Positions 53,271 to 62,355 are shown, counted from the stretch's first letter. The stretch is 64,000 nucleotides of DNA from Glaciecola amylolytica (GCA_003856375.1 CP034120.1:2604001-2668000); one strand, 5' to 3'. Numbers and translations are program-made. The notes: generated by a model not told the origin, from the sequence alone.

Positions 53271-54767
53271 ATGCGAAACTGCTTACTTTTTGCTGCTCTG
53301 GCTTTATTTACCTTATTGTTTGGTCTCAATTCGTGTACATCTTCACCTGATGAAAAACACGTAAAGTCAACCATGCAGGCCAAACAACCGGTTTCTGAGC
53401 CCGAAATAACAGAAACCACTCCTGCCAAACCAAAAAGCTTCGCTCCCACAACGCGTCATCCGGAACCAGCCGGCTCATGGTCTTCCTTGCAGAATCTTCG
53501 TGCTTCTTTCACAAGCAACGCGGAAGAAACCAATACAGAAAAGCTTCAACGTTTTTTTGCGAGATACCTGCCAAAGGAAGAATTGTTTCAGATCGACCCG
53601 AAGGAACAAACGATACTGATGACCGAAAACGGTACAAAAATCGCTTTCTTGGATTCCGCTTTTTTGGACGATCAGGGAAACACGATCACCACTCCGATAA
53701 CGATTCATGTGAAAGTATACAATGATCCTTTGGCATTCCTGGCAGGAAATCTAACGACCCAAACAGCAGATAATCAATTATTGGAAACCGGTGGAATGAT
53801 TGATCTTCGGGCAACTCTTGATCAAAGTGATTTGCAAATCGACCCGGAAAAACCGGCCGTAATCTGTTTTCCTGTATCTGAGCCAAAACTCGACGGAATG
53901 CAGACATTTTATGGCTTTCAGACTCCAGAAGGTACAATCAGGTGGAACTTGGCAGATCCAAAGCCTGTGGCTCAGAAAAAATTTCACTTAAGAGTGTATC
54001 AATTTACGGGAGGTTTGAACGAAGCAAAAGTAGATTGGATCATCAAAGGCACTGATGAATCGCTGCTGGACTGGATTGAAAGTCAAAATATTGAAGGAAG
54101 CGAACTTGAATCTTTTCTTTCCAAACACGGTAACCAGATTCAAACAAAGATGGAAATTGACCGAAAAGGTAAAATCATTCTTACACGTGTCAATACCAAC
54201 GAAAACGGAACACTTATCTATGAACTTCAAAACCTGTTTGATAAAGCTCCGGAACTGGATATGGAAAGCATGACTGATTATTTTGACAAAACAGAATACT
54301 TCATCTCTTTTGTGGGACAATTTGCCCAATCCACTGATAAAATAGGCAGCCGGGTGATCCGTAAATACGGCAAATTCAAAGAAGAAATCATCCGTGAGTT
54401 CAGTTCAGCAGAATTAAGCGGCTACATTCTGGAAGTAAACCAATTGGGTCGCATCAACTGCGACAAATTCAGTGAAAGAAAAGAAATGGGAGACATTCTG
54501 GTCAAATCTGAAACACCTGAAAAAGCTGTAAAAGTTTTATTGGTATTTGAAAATTTCAGATCCCAGGCGGAAGGGAAACTGACTGCAAATGGATGGCAGT
54601 TTGACAATTTACCCGTCAACACCAACGCGCGTATTGTGGCATTTTCATTTAACGGAGAGCAGCCTTTAATGGCCAATCAAAAAGTAAAAATCCGAAAAGG
54701 AGAGTTCAGCATGCCCGAATTTCTGCCTTTCACCTATCAAGAATTGGAACTTGCATTAAAACCCTGA
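53271..54767 (+). CDS. Lipoprotein of unknown function, paralog of the gene at 51579
   Basis: A 498-residue protein. It starts MRNCLLFAALALFTLLFGLN then SC, a lipobox. The shared blocks with the minus-strand neighbour are NLTTQTADNQLLETGG, DGMQTFYG, INCDKFSERKEMGDILVK and the C-terminal LPVNTNARIVAFSFNGEQP against a PLDEPIRLIAVRVENGE equivalent. About one residue in three is shared by eye. The ATG at 53271-53273 was preferred to the frame from 53175 because it starts the signal peptide. The arrangement suggests inverted duplication of one ancestor. Exposed to periplasm or surface; function unknown. Confidence 0.75.
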   Translation: MRNCLLFAALALFTLLFGLNSCTSSPDEKHVKSTMQAKQPVSEPEITETTPAKPKSFAPTTRHPEPAGSWSSLQNLRASFTSNAEETNTEKLQRFFARYLPKEELFQIDPKEQTILMTENGTKIAFLDSAFLDDQGNTITTPITIHVKVYNDPLAFLAGNLTTQTADNQLLETGGMIDLRATLDQSDLQIDPEKPAVICFPVSEPKLDGMQTFYGFQTPEGTIRWNLADPKPVAQKKFHLRVYQFTGGLNEAKVDWIIKGTDESLLDWIESQNIEGSELESFLSKHGNQIQTKMEIDRKGKIILTRVNTNENGTLIYELQNLFDKAPELDMESMTDYFDKTEYFISFVGQFAQSTDKIGSRVIRKYGKFKEEIIREFSSAELSGYILEVNQLGRINCDKFSERKEMGDILVKSETPEKAVKVLLVFENFRSQAEGKLTANGWQFDNLPVNTNARIVAFSFNGEQPLMANQKVKIRKGEFSMPEFLPFTYQELELALKP

Positions 54768-54792
54768 CACATGTTTTTGAACAAATTCGGTT

Positions 54793-54800
54793 TATCTTTG
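54793..54800 (+). promoter_or_regulatory. Predicted -7 box (TATCTTTG) of the LRR gene
   Basis: Fits TAnnTTTG, 26 nt before the ATG. A TTTG (54776-54779) lies at only 13 nt, shorter than usual. Confidence 0.45.
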
Positions 54801-54826
54801 CCATTCTTAATCAAAGATCCTTTCCA

Positions 54827-55534
54827 ATGAAAAATGCTTTTATCCTCTTGCTTTGCTTTCTGTTTCTGAACTCCGGTTTTCATGCTCAAACGGATTCTGA
54901 AAATGAAAATATCAAACGAGATCTGAATGAAGCTTTCAAACAGCCGCTCGAAGTGGAAGAAATGATCCTAAGTGATCAGGAAACACTCGTTCTTCCCGAT
55001 TCAATGGATCGTTTCAAAAATATGACCTGGTTTGAAGCCCGGGATTGTGGTTTAAAAGAAATTCCCGCTTCATTGTGTAATCTGAATCAATTAATGATCC
55101 TTGCTTTGGTAGGAAATCAATTGACATCATTGCCTGAAAATTTCGGGAATCTGGAAAATCTGGGACTTCTGGATTTAACCGATAATCAATTAAAATCCCT
55201 GCCTGTATCTCTTTGTTCTTTGAAACAACTGACCCAATTGGCACTCGACAACAATCAATTCACTGAATTCCCCGTTTGTATTACCGGAATGAAAGAAATG
55301 ATGAGTCTTTCTCTTCAAGGCAACAAACTAACCAAAATTCCGGAAGAAATAGGCCAGCTTCAAAACCTCGGATTACTTTTTCTTATGGACAATCAAATCA
55401 CTACGCTTCCGGAATCCATTTCACGGCTGAAAGACTTGCAATTTCTGGATCTGAGAGGAAACCCGATTTCGGAACAGGAACAAAAAAGGATTCTGAAATT
55501 GGTACCGAAAGACTGTGAGGTTTTATTTCAGTGA
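54827..55534 (+). CDS. Secreted leucine-rich-repeat protein
   Basis: A 235-residue protein with signal peptide MKNAFILLLCFLFLNSGFHA. Residues about 75-220 hold six LRRs of 23 residues with the pattern L.nLe.LGLLDLtdNqLksLP (NLNQLMILALVGNQLTSLP, NLGLLDLTDNQLKSLPVSL, and so on). The repeats are of the 'bacterial/SDS22-like' plant-disease type. LRRs bind proteins; here outside the cytoplasm. The gene stands alone on the plus strand. Confidence 0.9.
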   Translation: MKNAFILLLCFLFLNSGFHAQTDSENENIKRDLNEAFKQPLEVEEMILSDQETLVLPDSMDRFKNMTWFEARDCGLKEIPASLCNLNQLMILALVGNQLTSLPENFGNLENLGLLDLTDNQLKSLPVSLCSLKQLTQLALDNNQFTEFPVCITGMKEMMSLSLQGNKLTKIPEEIGQLQNLGLLFLMDNQITTLPESISRLKDLQFLDLRGNPISEQEQKRILKLVPKDCEVLFQ

Positions 55535-55559
55535 CTTGTCCGAGAATTGTGTTGACACA

Positions 55560-55681
55560 TTATTTTTTCCAGCAGATGGCGCGGATTACGCAGATATTAA
55601 AGAAGTTCATAATCTGCGCTCACCCTTGGTGAGTCTGCTTTAACAGCGGGCCATTAAAAAAACCACCTATATTTTCGTACA
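55560..55681 (-). repeat. Dispersed 120-bp repeat, copy 2
   Basis: Inverted relative to copy 1 at 28652-28770 and about 90 percent identical over its whole length. The hairpin CTCACC-AAG-GGTGAG (minus strand) keeps its stem while the loop changes. It lies in the gap between the LRR and the phosphatase genes. Confidence 0.82.
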
Positions 55682-55751
55682 ATACCGGTTTTTAGTAATT
55701 CACGTTTTTCCAAAAGCTTGATGATCCTTCCTTTGAAACAGGAAATGGCAT

Positions 55752-57539
55752 TTAACCGATTCGGATTCCCAAAACCGTAATATCGTCGATTTGTTCGAAA
55801 TCAGCGCCGTTTCCATACTTCCAGCTTTCAATCGTTGAATCCAGGATTTTACCTTGTTCATTCATGGATTTATGGGCATTTTCGGCAAGCAGGGTTTTAA
55901 AATTCCGGCTCATAAATTTCTTCCCTTTTTCCCCTCCAAACTGGTCGGAATAACCATCTGTGAAAAGATAGAAAGTATCTCCGCGTTTTGCAATGATCTC
56001 GTGATTCGTGAATTCCTTCATATCCGGATAAATCGCAATCGGACGCTTATCGGGTTTCAATTCTTCCAGTTTGTTACTGTTTGATGGAACAACATATAAA
56101 GGATTATTTGCACCCGACCAATGACAATTGAGTGTTTTGTTATTGATCAGCAACAAGGAAATATCCATTCCGTCCATTTGTTCGCCCTGTATTCCTTTTT
56201 GCTGCAGTGAAGTGATCACTTTTTCCCGAAGTTCATTCAGAATAATATCCGCCCGCATGACTTCCTGCTGTTTCACAATTTCGTTCAGAAGACTGATGCA
56301 CAACATGCTTACAAATGCTCCGGGAACTCCATGACCGGTACAATCGGCAACGGCTACCAGTGTCCAATCTCCACGGCGATCAACGAAGAAAAAATCCCCG
56401 CTGACAATGTCTTTCGGTTTGTACATCACGAAAAAGTCGCCCGGAATCGTTCCGCGAATCGTTTGTTCATTCGGTAGAACAGCATTCTGAATCCGCAAAG
56501 CATAGCGAATACTGTCGGTCAATTCAAAGAGGATTTTTTCAATCTGATTTTTCTGTTCGCTCACAATCGCATGCTGCTCCGAAAGCTCCACAATCGATTT
56601 TTTGCGCTGCATAGAATTTCGATACAAAACATAAGCGATTCCGAGGATCAACAACAGAACTACAAATCCCATGATCAGGATTACGCGCTGCATTCCAAGT
56701 TCATGCAATTGCTCGTTGATTTGTCCTTTTTGTGCTGCAATGCGGCGTTTCTGATTCAACAATGTTTGTTCCTGATCTTCAATAGCCAACGATTGTTCTT
56801 CGAGTTTCTGAGCCTGTTCTTCCAAAACCGCACCTTGCTCATCCAACATTTTGATCTTTTCTTCCAGTGTCATTTTCTGGTAATTGATCCGGACATTTTG
56901 GGCTTTGATCGTTTGTTCCTTCACAGCCACTTTTTCGCGCTCTTTTTCCAGTTTTTCCGTCGATTCGGTCAGAAGTTCTTCCCACTGAATCGTTCCTTCC
57001 ATGTATTCTTCGAATTGATTCGTGGGTTTCAATCCTGCTTTCTGCATATTTTCCTGACTGATCGTGAAATCGTCTTTCTTCAGGCGGCCATTAAAGTTGA
57101 CCATGGTGTAATCTTCGTCCTTACACGAATTGGTAATCAGCAAGGTATAATTTCCGGAAATGGCTTTTGCGATCTTCTCGATCTTTTTATTGAATTTCTT
57201 ATCGACGCATAGAACCTGAGTCGGGCTGATCAGATCCGGATTTTTAAAGTGAATAACACTTACTTTTTTTCCTTTGAGCGTGATTCCTTCATACTTCTTT
57301 TTGACAATGCTGTAAAATGAAGTATCGCTGTCGAGTACACCGATCTGGAATGTCTGAAACGAAGACTGATTTTCCCAGGTCGTGTTCAACATGATGGTAT
57401 AAATACTTGTCGCAACTGATTCATCGGATCGTGAAAACTGTGCGGAAGTATTGATGGTAAAGGCAAAATACGCAACTAACAGGGCGCAAATACGTTTCAA
57501 TTGGTTTCCGAATGAGTCGGCAAAGAGTGTACTATTCAT
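55752..57539 (-). CDS. Membrane-bound PP2C/SpoIIE-type phosphatase with a YfiR-like sensor
   Basis: A 595-residue protein. Start ATG 57537-57539 begins the signal segment NQLKRICALLVAYFAFTIN with SAQ. Residues about 40-175 resemble YfiR/HmsC (DUF4154): SVATSIYTIMLNTTWENQ, GKKVSVIHFKN, SGNYTLLITNSCKDE, FTISQENMQKAGLKPT. A long coiled coil (about 185-280, Glu/Gln/Lys rich) and a transmembrane helix (about 284-306) follow, then a SpoIIE-type PP2C domain (about 340-595) with GDFFFVDRRGDWTLVAVADC, TGHGVPGAFVSML and a final FEQIDDITVLGIRI. It should dephosphorylate a partner, such as an anti-sigma antagonist, upon a periplasmic cue. A TACCTTTG box lies 55 nt upstream. Confidence 0.85.
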   Translation of the reverse strand: MNSTLFADSFGNQLKRICALLVAYFAFTINTSAQFSRSDESVATSIYTIMLNTTWENQSSFQTFQIGVLDSDTSFYSIVKKKYEGITLKGKKVSVIHFKNPDLISPTQVLCVDKKFNKKIEKIAKAISGNYTLLITNSCKDEDYTMVNFNGRLKKDDFTISQENMQKAGLKPTNQFEEYMEGTIQWEELLTESTEKLEKEREKVAVKEQTIKAQNVRINYQKMTLEEKIKMLDEQGAVLEEQAQKLEEQSLAIEDQEQTLLNQKRRIAAQKGQINEQLHELGMQRVILIMGFVVLLLILGIAYVLYRNSMQRKKSIVELSEQHAIVSEQKNQIEKILFELTDSIRYALRIQNAVLPNEQTIRGTIPGDFFVMYKPKDIVSGDFFFVDRRGDWTLVAVADCTGHGVPGAFVSMLCISLLNEIVKQQEVMRADIILNELREKVITSLQQKGIQGEQMDGMDISLLLINNKTLNCHWSGANNPLYVVPSNSNKLEELKPDKRPIAIYPDMKEFTNHEIIAKRGDTFYLFTDGYSDQFGGEKGKKFMSRNFKTLLAENAHKSMNEQGKILDSTIESWKYGNGADFEQIDDITVLGIRIG

Positions 57540-57593
57540 GTCGACGATCAAGATAATTTGTTCGAAATTGTTTGTTTCAGAGTTTAATTGCCG

Positions 57594-57601
57594 CAAAGGT
57601 A
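57594..57601 (-). promoter_or_regulatory. Predicted -7 box (TACCTTTG) of the phosphatase gene
   Basis: TAnnTTTG match; sets the transcription start near 57588 and rules out the in-frame start at 57629, which lies upstream. Confidence 0.5.
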
Positions 57602-57976
57602 GGAAAATCATGAAAGTATATCTGAACAAATCGTGATCTGATCATGAAGAATAAACAAGTGTCTGAGAACAAGTCTCCCGGAGTGCGATTATCTGCCAAT
57701 AAGCTCCGAATTTGCCTCCCGATTATGTGAATATTCGATCATTAAAATTCACACTTTACTCAAATATCAATGAAAAATATAGTTTGAGTACCTGAATTTC
57801 ACAATTACATTCCCCTATTCTCTTTCAACCAATGTTTCTAATCGATTTCGTGATCCGGTTTCCGGGAATTGGCTCTTTGCCCGGTTAAAACAACAGCTCG
57901 AAACGGGAAAAACACCCTTTTGGGGAAGCTTTGTTTTTCAGAGGTTTGTGGGAGAAACAATCCTAAAAGTTACGTT
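57602..57976. other. Intergenic region without a recognised gene
   Basis: About 375 bp between the phosphatase and the small gene at 57977. No perfect TAnnTTTG box on the plus strand, no strong hairpin and no repeat shared with other parts of the window were seen. Confidence 0.5.
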
Positions 57977-58279
57977 ATGAAAACAGTCTTAGTGAGCATC
58001 AAATTCGAGTATGAAGGAACCATTATGAACCACGCATTTCTCGTTGAAAATCAATTTATTCCAACCGTGAACAACAAAGTACAGAATCATCCAATTGAGT
58101 TAAATGGTGATCCGATCGAGTTATTAGCGCGATTTTCCGGCGCTAAAGGAACTGTATTAAAGAGTTTTGAACTGCAAATCAATGGTATTACAGGCTATAA
58201 GCTATCGGATATTGAATTCAAAACGAATGGATTGGAAATCAAGGTTCCGATCCCTTACTCCAATTTCAATTTAAAATAA
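57977..58279 (+). CDS. Small conserved-looking protein of unknown function
   Basis: A 100-residue protein, MKTVLVSIKFEYEGTIMNHA, with no signal peptide and an all-beta look (VENQFIPTVNN, SFELQINGITGYKLSDIEF). I recognise no family. It precedes, by 7 bp, a gene for a larger exported protein on the same strand, so they are likely one transcript. The ATG 57977-57979 was chosen; the frame is open upstream to 57869 but the extra residues are in a low-complexity region. Confidence 0.55.
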   Translation: MKTVLVSIKFEYEGTIMNHAFLVENQFIPTVNNKVQNHPIELNGDPIELLARFSGAKGTVLKSFELQINGITGYKLSDIEFKTNGLEIKVPIPYSNFNLK

Positions 58280-58286
58280 ATGAATT

Positions 58287-59303
58287 ATGAAAACAAAACT
58301 TCTAATACCGCTAATTATATTTTGTTCCTTATCGGGACTCTCTCAATCCATTTTGTCTACTACGGAAAGTAAAAGTGGTATTTTGGTGGGAGCTGATACG
58401 AACTATATCGGAATCGGTTACGAAAGTTCTTCAGACAAGTTCACACTCAATTGCAGATTGACAAAACAAAATAAACTGAAGAATAATCAACTTTTTCCGG
58501 ACTTCATAGGAATCAATTTCGGAGCTGCTGCAAACATTGAAAAAAATAAAAGCCAGTTTATTCAAGAAAAAAAATGGGGTGGAAAGATGGATTTTGAACT
58601 TACCTTCTTCAAAACATGGGATAAAACCATTGAAAAAAAATCCGGTCAAACTACAAATGGAATAACCCATAAGACTTATAAATTCAGACAAAACACATTT
58701 TATTTCAAATTAAGTGATGCCTTCCAACACATAAAAACGTTCGAAACAACCGTTTTGAATCCAGATACAACATTTGTAAACTTATACAACCCGCTTCAAA
58801 ACAATTTCACATTTTCAACTGGTTTTAACTGGTACCACAACAACGGATCAGATTGGTATTTTTCCTACGCTATCTCGGGAAATATCAGCTTTATCAATAA
58901 AAGTACCCGGTCTTTAAGCAAATCGAATCTTGTAACCTATAACGGTACTTTGATAAATTCTGCCGATTCGATCAAAATCAATCAATTTGGAGATCAGGAA
59001 AGTTATTTCCAAGGAAAAACAAAAAGTGAAATTTATCTCGTTCCCAGAGCCGATATCTTTGTGCGTTACAGTCTTGGTGTGAAAAAACCAATGCTGGGAG
59101 TATTGGTATCATACTCTCCATTAATCAGTTCATTAAAGGATATTAAAGTTAGGAACTGTTTGGCAATTGGCCCTACATTGGGACTTAGCAAATTTCCGAG
59201 TCAGGTTGTATTCGGATTAATGAATGAGTTCATCCAAAACTCAAGCGGGAAATTTAAGTATGCACTCACATTTAATGCTTCTTTCCCGATTATTTTCAAA
59301 TAA
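58287..59303 (+). CDS. Exported protein, probable outer-membrane beta-barrel
   Basis: A 338-residue protein with signal peptide MKTKLLIPLIIFCSLSGLSQ. It has many alternating hydrophobic strands with aromatic ends (DFELTFFKTWDKTI, FYFKLSDAFQHIKTFET, DWYFSYAISGNISFINK, FVRYSLGVKKPMLGVLVSY) and ends in ALTFNASFPIIFK, with a terminal Phe-Lys as seen in outer-membrane barrels. No named family. Follows the small gene at 57977 in the same operon. A hairpin 20 bp after the stop may end transcription. Confidence 0.65.
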   Translation: MKTKLLIPLIIFCSLSGLSQSILSTTESKSGILVGADTNYIGIGYESSSDKFTLNCRLTKQNKLKNNQLFPDFIGINFGAAANIEKNKSQFIQEKKWGGKMDFELTFFKTWDKTIEKKSGQTTNGITHKTYKFRQNTFYFKLSDAFQHIKTFETTVLNPDTTFVNLYNPLQNNFTFSTGFNWYHNNGSDWYFSYAISGNISFINKSTRSLSKSNLVTYNGTLINSADSIKINQFGDQESYFQGKTKSEIYLVPRADIFVRYSLGVKKPMLGVLVSYSPLISSLKDIKVRNCLAIGPTLGLSKFPSQVVFGLMNEFIQNSSGKFKYALTFNASFPIIFK

Positions 59304-59323
59304 AGCCTTTATTATTCTATTAT

Positions 59324-59358
59324 ACAGATCTGGCAAGAAGTAAAATGTTTTGCCAGAT
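59324..59358. terminator. Hairpin after the barrel gene
   Basis: AGATCTGGCAA (59324-59334) and TTGCCAGATCT (59348-59358) form a perfect 11-bp stem with a 13-nt loop. There is no good T-run, so it is a weak candidate for a terminator or an mRNA 3' end. Confidence 0.5.
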
Positions 59359-59422
59359 CTATTGCATTTCTACAAACTATTTGATAAACACTCAAAGTAA
59401 AAGTCGATATCCAAATCATCTT

Positions 59423-59788
59423 TCACTCCTCCCCATCCAGCAACTCGTTCAATTCCAGTATATACGCATTCCGATGGCGAACCATTCGGGTCAATCTCCA
59501 GATCAAGAGCAGCAAAATGGCACCAAACAACAGCAGATAAGCAATGATCAAGTGTGCTTGTTCGGCCACGTCCATATTAAATCTGGCAAGAGCTTCAAGA
59601 TCTTTGCCTAAAGGATCTTTTGGCGGACCGGAATTCGTTAACTTAAAAATACTCAAAGCAATTAAGCCTACCGCTCCAACTAAGGATACGAGCTGAATCA
59701 GTGCCATGGTCAGCGAATTTCGAATAACACTGGGTTGAAATTTGCGAATCCCTTTGATTCGCTCCAGAATCTGATTTGCGTTTGACAT
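59423..59788 (-). CDS. Small membrane protein of unknown function
   Basis: A 121-residue protein with two hydrophobic helices (LTMALIQLVSLVGAVGLIALSI and AHLIIAYLLLFGAILLLLIW split by a loop of about 40 residues) and a charged tail (NELLDGEE). No family recognised. The ATG at 59786-59788 was chosen because a TAAGTTTG promoter box (59818-59825) would put the transcript start near 59811, at or just upstream of an alternative GTG at 59807-59809. Confidence 0.6.
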   Translation of the reverse strand: MSNANQILERIKGIRKFQPSVIRNSLTMALIQLVSLVGAVGLIALSIFKLTNSGPPKDPLGKDLEALARFNMDVAEQAHLIIAYLLLFGAILLLLIWRLTRMVRHRNAYILELNELLDGEE

Positions 59789-59817
59789 GAATCGTGAATT
59801 AGTATTCACAATGATAC

Positions 59818-59825
59818 AAACTTAT
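59818..59825 (-). promoter_or_regulatory. Predicted -7 box (TAAGTTTG)
   Basis: TAnnTTTG match on the minus strand upstream of the small membrane protein gene, suggesting it is transcribed apart from the DUF4401 operon. Confidence 0.45.
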
Positions 59826-59851
59826 TTCCTATCAAAAAAAGGCAGATCCCA

Positions 59852-60364
59852 CTATCTCAACTCTTTCCGATCCTTATCCAGCAAACATTCAATGATTACA
59901 GCTCCGGATTTGTCAACGCGAAATTGAGCGTATTCGGCCCGGTTAAAATGTTCGGCTCTTCCCTCCTGGAATAAGTATTCGTTGGGAAGAATTTGGTAAT
60001 TGAAATAACGCTTTTCACAAGAGAGAACAAATTCTCCTTCACTGAGTGCTTCTTTGTTGTGCAGGCGCACAAAAACAGCCAGACTGTCATTCATTTGCAC
60101 GACTATTTTCGTCCGCTTTTTTTCATTGATCCGGTAAAACCGGAAATCGTCGAATGAATTACCGGTCGGGATTTCATCGTTTATATCGTAATTCAAGGTC
60201 ATGTAATCTCCCATCATAAACGAACGCGGATCGACAGGTTGCAGTTTGAGAACCAATACATTTCCGTTTTGAAGCAGTTCTTCCTTGCTTCTGAGCATCC
60301 AGGTGAATACCACCACAATGAGTAATAAATTACCTGCAAGCAAACTCCATTTCAACTTACTCAT
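59852..60364 (-). CDS. GDYXXLXY domain protein
   Basis: A 170-residue protein with an N-terminal membrane helix (WSLLAGNLLLIVVVFTWML) and the family motif GDYMTLNY near residue 53, which names the GDYXXLXY (PF14345-type) family. The rest is a periplasmic beta domain. Members are always next to DUF2157/DUF4401 membrane proteins, as here; the unit has no proven function. It overlaps the DUF4401 gene by 8 bp, so translation is probably coupled. Confidence 0.88.
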   Translation of the reverse strand: MSKLKWSLLAGNLLLIVVVFTWMLRSKEELLQNGNVLVLKLQPVDPRSFMMGDYMTLNYDINDEIPTGNSFDDFRFYRINEKKRTKIVVQMNDSLAVFVRLHNKEALSEGEFVLSCEKRYFNYQILPNEYLFQEGRAEHFNRAEYAQFRVDKSGAVIIECLLDKDRKELR

Positions 60365-61430
60365 GAGAAGATTTTTTAGCGTTTAACAAGAAGAACAAAC
60401 CGAGATACAAAACTCCCAATCCGATAAATACCAATGATTTCTGCATCAAAGTCCAATTCAATTCATAATAGAAATAAATCACGGAATAGATTAATCCCAA
60501 TGCGCCGGTAATAATTCCGAAAATGGATCTCGTAAACAGGAATGCTAAGAAAGCCAATAGGAAAAAGGCAATTTTCACACTGAAAAATCCCATTAGAAAA
60601 AGACTTAAAGGGATTAAAATTACCGTCCAAAGTGAAATTTGCTCCTGTTTCAAACGACGATACTGCCACACAAAGAGCAAAACCGCGAGAATCAGCAGTT
60701 CAGCATACATTCCTATTACGAGCCATTTAGTAGGATTCAGAGACTTGTGAGAATAAGACCAGGAATCAAACCCAAATACGAAATAAGTACATAAAGCAAG
60801 AAAAAATCCATGCTTGAGGTAATTTGCAAAGTGAGCCATTTTGGCGTAATGACTGACGATATACTCTTCGAAATAAACCAATAGAGCAAGCAAAAGAATA
60901 AAGACGATTGCAATTGCTTTGAAATTGTAAATGGGCATATCTCGTGATTCAAAAAGCCAGTTCAGAAGCCAGAAGGAAGCGATGATCCCCAAAATAGTGA
61001 GCAAATTTTTCCTCGAAATGGCTATCAGGGCAAATAAAACCAGCAGAACAACACCAACCACTTGTTTCTCAGTCAATGTATCAGAGGAAAACAAACCTAC
61101 GATCAATGAAACGGTTCCGACTAAAGCGATTCCGGTTGCGAGTGCATCAATCAACCGGTTGTGAACTGTCAGATGCAGCACGATCGCTCCGGCCAGAAAC
61201 AAAACAGCTATAAACAGGTAAAATGCAGTTCCCGGATCTCCAATCTGAAATACAGCGGCTCCAAACAAGCCCAAAGTCAGTAGTGTTCCGATAAATACGA
61301 CATATTCCAATGCACGGATTCCGAAATGTGCTCCGTAGTAATTGAGATCTTTCTCCACTTTCGGGGTTTCGATAAGAGCTTCAGGAAAAAACGCTTTCCA
61401 GTGCTCCGACTGTTTTTCATGCTTTTCCAT
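60357..61430 (-). CDS. DUF4401 family membrane protein
   Basis: A 357-residue protein with about ten transmembrane helices after a short N-terminal cytoplasmic part (WKAFFPEALIETPK). The sequence YYGAHFGIRALEYVVFIGTL and the position between DUF2157 and GDYXXLXY genes support DUF4401. Substrate or partner unknown. It overlaps the DUF2157 gene by 14 bp and the GDYXXLXY gene by 8 bp, the signs of a tight operon. Confidence 0.8.
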   Translation of the reverse strand: MEKHEKQSEHWKAFFPEALIETPKVEKDLNYYGAHFGIRALEYVVFIGTLLTLGLFGAAVFQIGDPGTAFYLFIAVLFLAGAIVLHLTVHNRLIDALATGIALVGTVSLIVGLFSSDTLTEKQVVGVVLLVLFALIAISRKNLLTILGIIASFWLLNWLFESRDMPIYNFKAIAIVFILLLALLVYFEEYIVSHYAKMAHFANYLKHGFFLALCTYFVFGFDSWSYSHKSLNPTKWLVIGMYAELLILAVLLFVWQYRRLKQEQISLWTVILIPLSLFLMGFFSVKIAFFLLAFLAFLFTRSIFGIITGALGLIYSVIYFYYELNWTLMQKSLVFIGLGVLYLGLFFLLNAKKSSHE

Positions 61431-62355
61431 TCTTCCAGTAGTTTCGTAAGTAAATCAATAAAAACACCGCTCCAACCAAAACAAGCAAGGTTGCGAATGC
61501 CGGAATCAATAAATTTTCGTGATAAGTCTTCAGCAATTTCGCATTCATGACCACAATCAGAGACAAGGCAATGTGAGCAATCGGAATCAACCACTTTTTG
61601 TAAAATGCCAGGCAAAACAAAGCCAGTTCACACAAAATGAAAACAGCAAATTCGATCCAATCAAAACGGGCTATGAATGAATCTCCGACAATGGTCGCAC
61701 TCGTCCTGGCTGTACTGAAAAAGATGGCCGGAGTGAGTAAAGTCAGTAAATACCAATACGGAAATGCTTTTCCCGGCTTCAATTCGTTCCAAACAACGGT
61801 AAGTGCCACCGCAATGTAGAGATAGACATAAACGGAGAAGTAATTGTCGAAATAATCAAAGAGTCCGACGCAGATCAACGCATGAAAAATAATCCACAAA
61901 GGCGTAAAATGCATCGTAACAACCCAAACGGCAATAAGCGCCAGCCACAATGCAATGTACTGGTAAGTAAATGCCCCGGTTTGATACACTTGTCCGAAAA
62001 CGGCGAAAAGTACTCCAACCAGAAGCGAACTTACCGTTAGAAGTAATTGTTTGGTCAGCAACGACGATTTCGGCAAAAATGCAGGAATGAGAAATCCGAG
62101 AAGGAAGACCCAAACGGTTGTAAATTTCCACGAAGCCGGCATATCGCGCCAATTGAAGGCAAAGAAAAATACCAATCCGAAACCAAGAAGTGAAATTCCT
62201 CCCACCAGCAGAATCCACTTTAAAAATTGCTGGTATTCTACCCGATGTATGGGAATTTGTTCGTTGTAGGCCTTTCGTATTTGTTCCGGACCCAGATCAC
62301 TGTGACTTGCCAATGCAGTAAGTTCGGTACGGGATAAGCGTTTTTCCTGTTCCAT
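61417..62355 (-). CDS. DUF2157 family membrane protein
   Basis: A 312-residue protein: an N-terminal helical part (RTELTALASHSDLGPEQIRKAY) that is typical of DUF2157, followed by about nine transmembrane helices (LKWILLVGGISLLGFGLVFFFAFNW is two parts). It begins the DUF2157-DUF4401-GDYXXLXY operon. The family is widely found but has no known activity; an envelope role is likely. The ATG is at 62353-62355. Confidence 0.85.
   Translation of the reverse strand: MEQEKRLSRTELTALASHSDLGPEQIRKAYNEQIPIHRVEYQQFLKWILLVGGISLLGFGLVFFFAFNWRDMPASWKFTTVWVFLLGFLIPAFLPKSSLLTKQLLLTVSSLLVGVLFAVFGQVYQTGAFTYQYIALWLALIAVWVVTMHFTPLWIIFHALICVGLFDYFDNYFSVYVYLYIAVALTVVWNELKPGKAFPYWYLLTLLTPAIFFSTARTSATIVGDSFIARFDWIEFAVFILCELALFCLAFYKKWLIPIAHIALSLIVVMNAKLLKTYHENLLIPAFATLLVLVGAVFLLIYLRNYWKNGKA

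Noticed and set aside
56571-57212. A 213-residue plus-strand frame opposite the phosphatase coiled coil
   Set aside because: It is Phe/Leu-rich because it is antisense to the Glu/Lys/Gln-rich coiled-coil codons. The minus-strand gene has clear domains.
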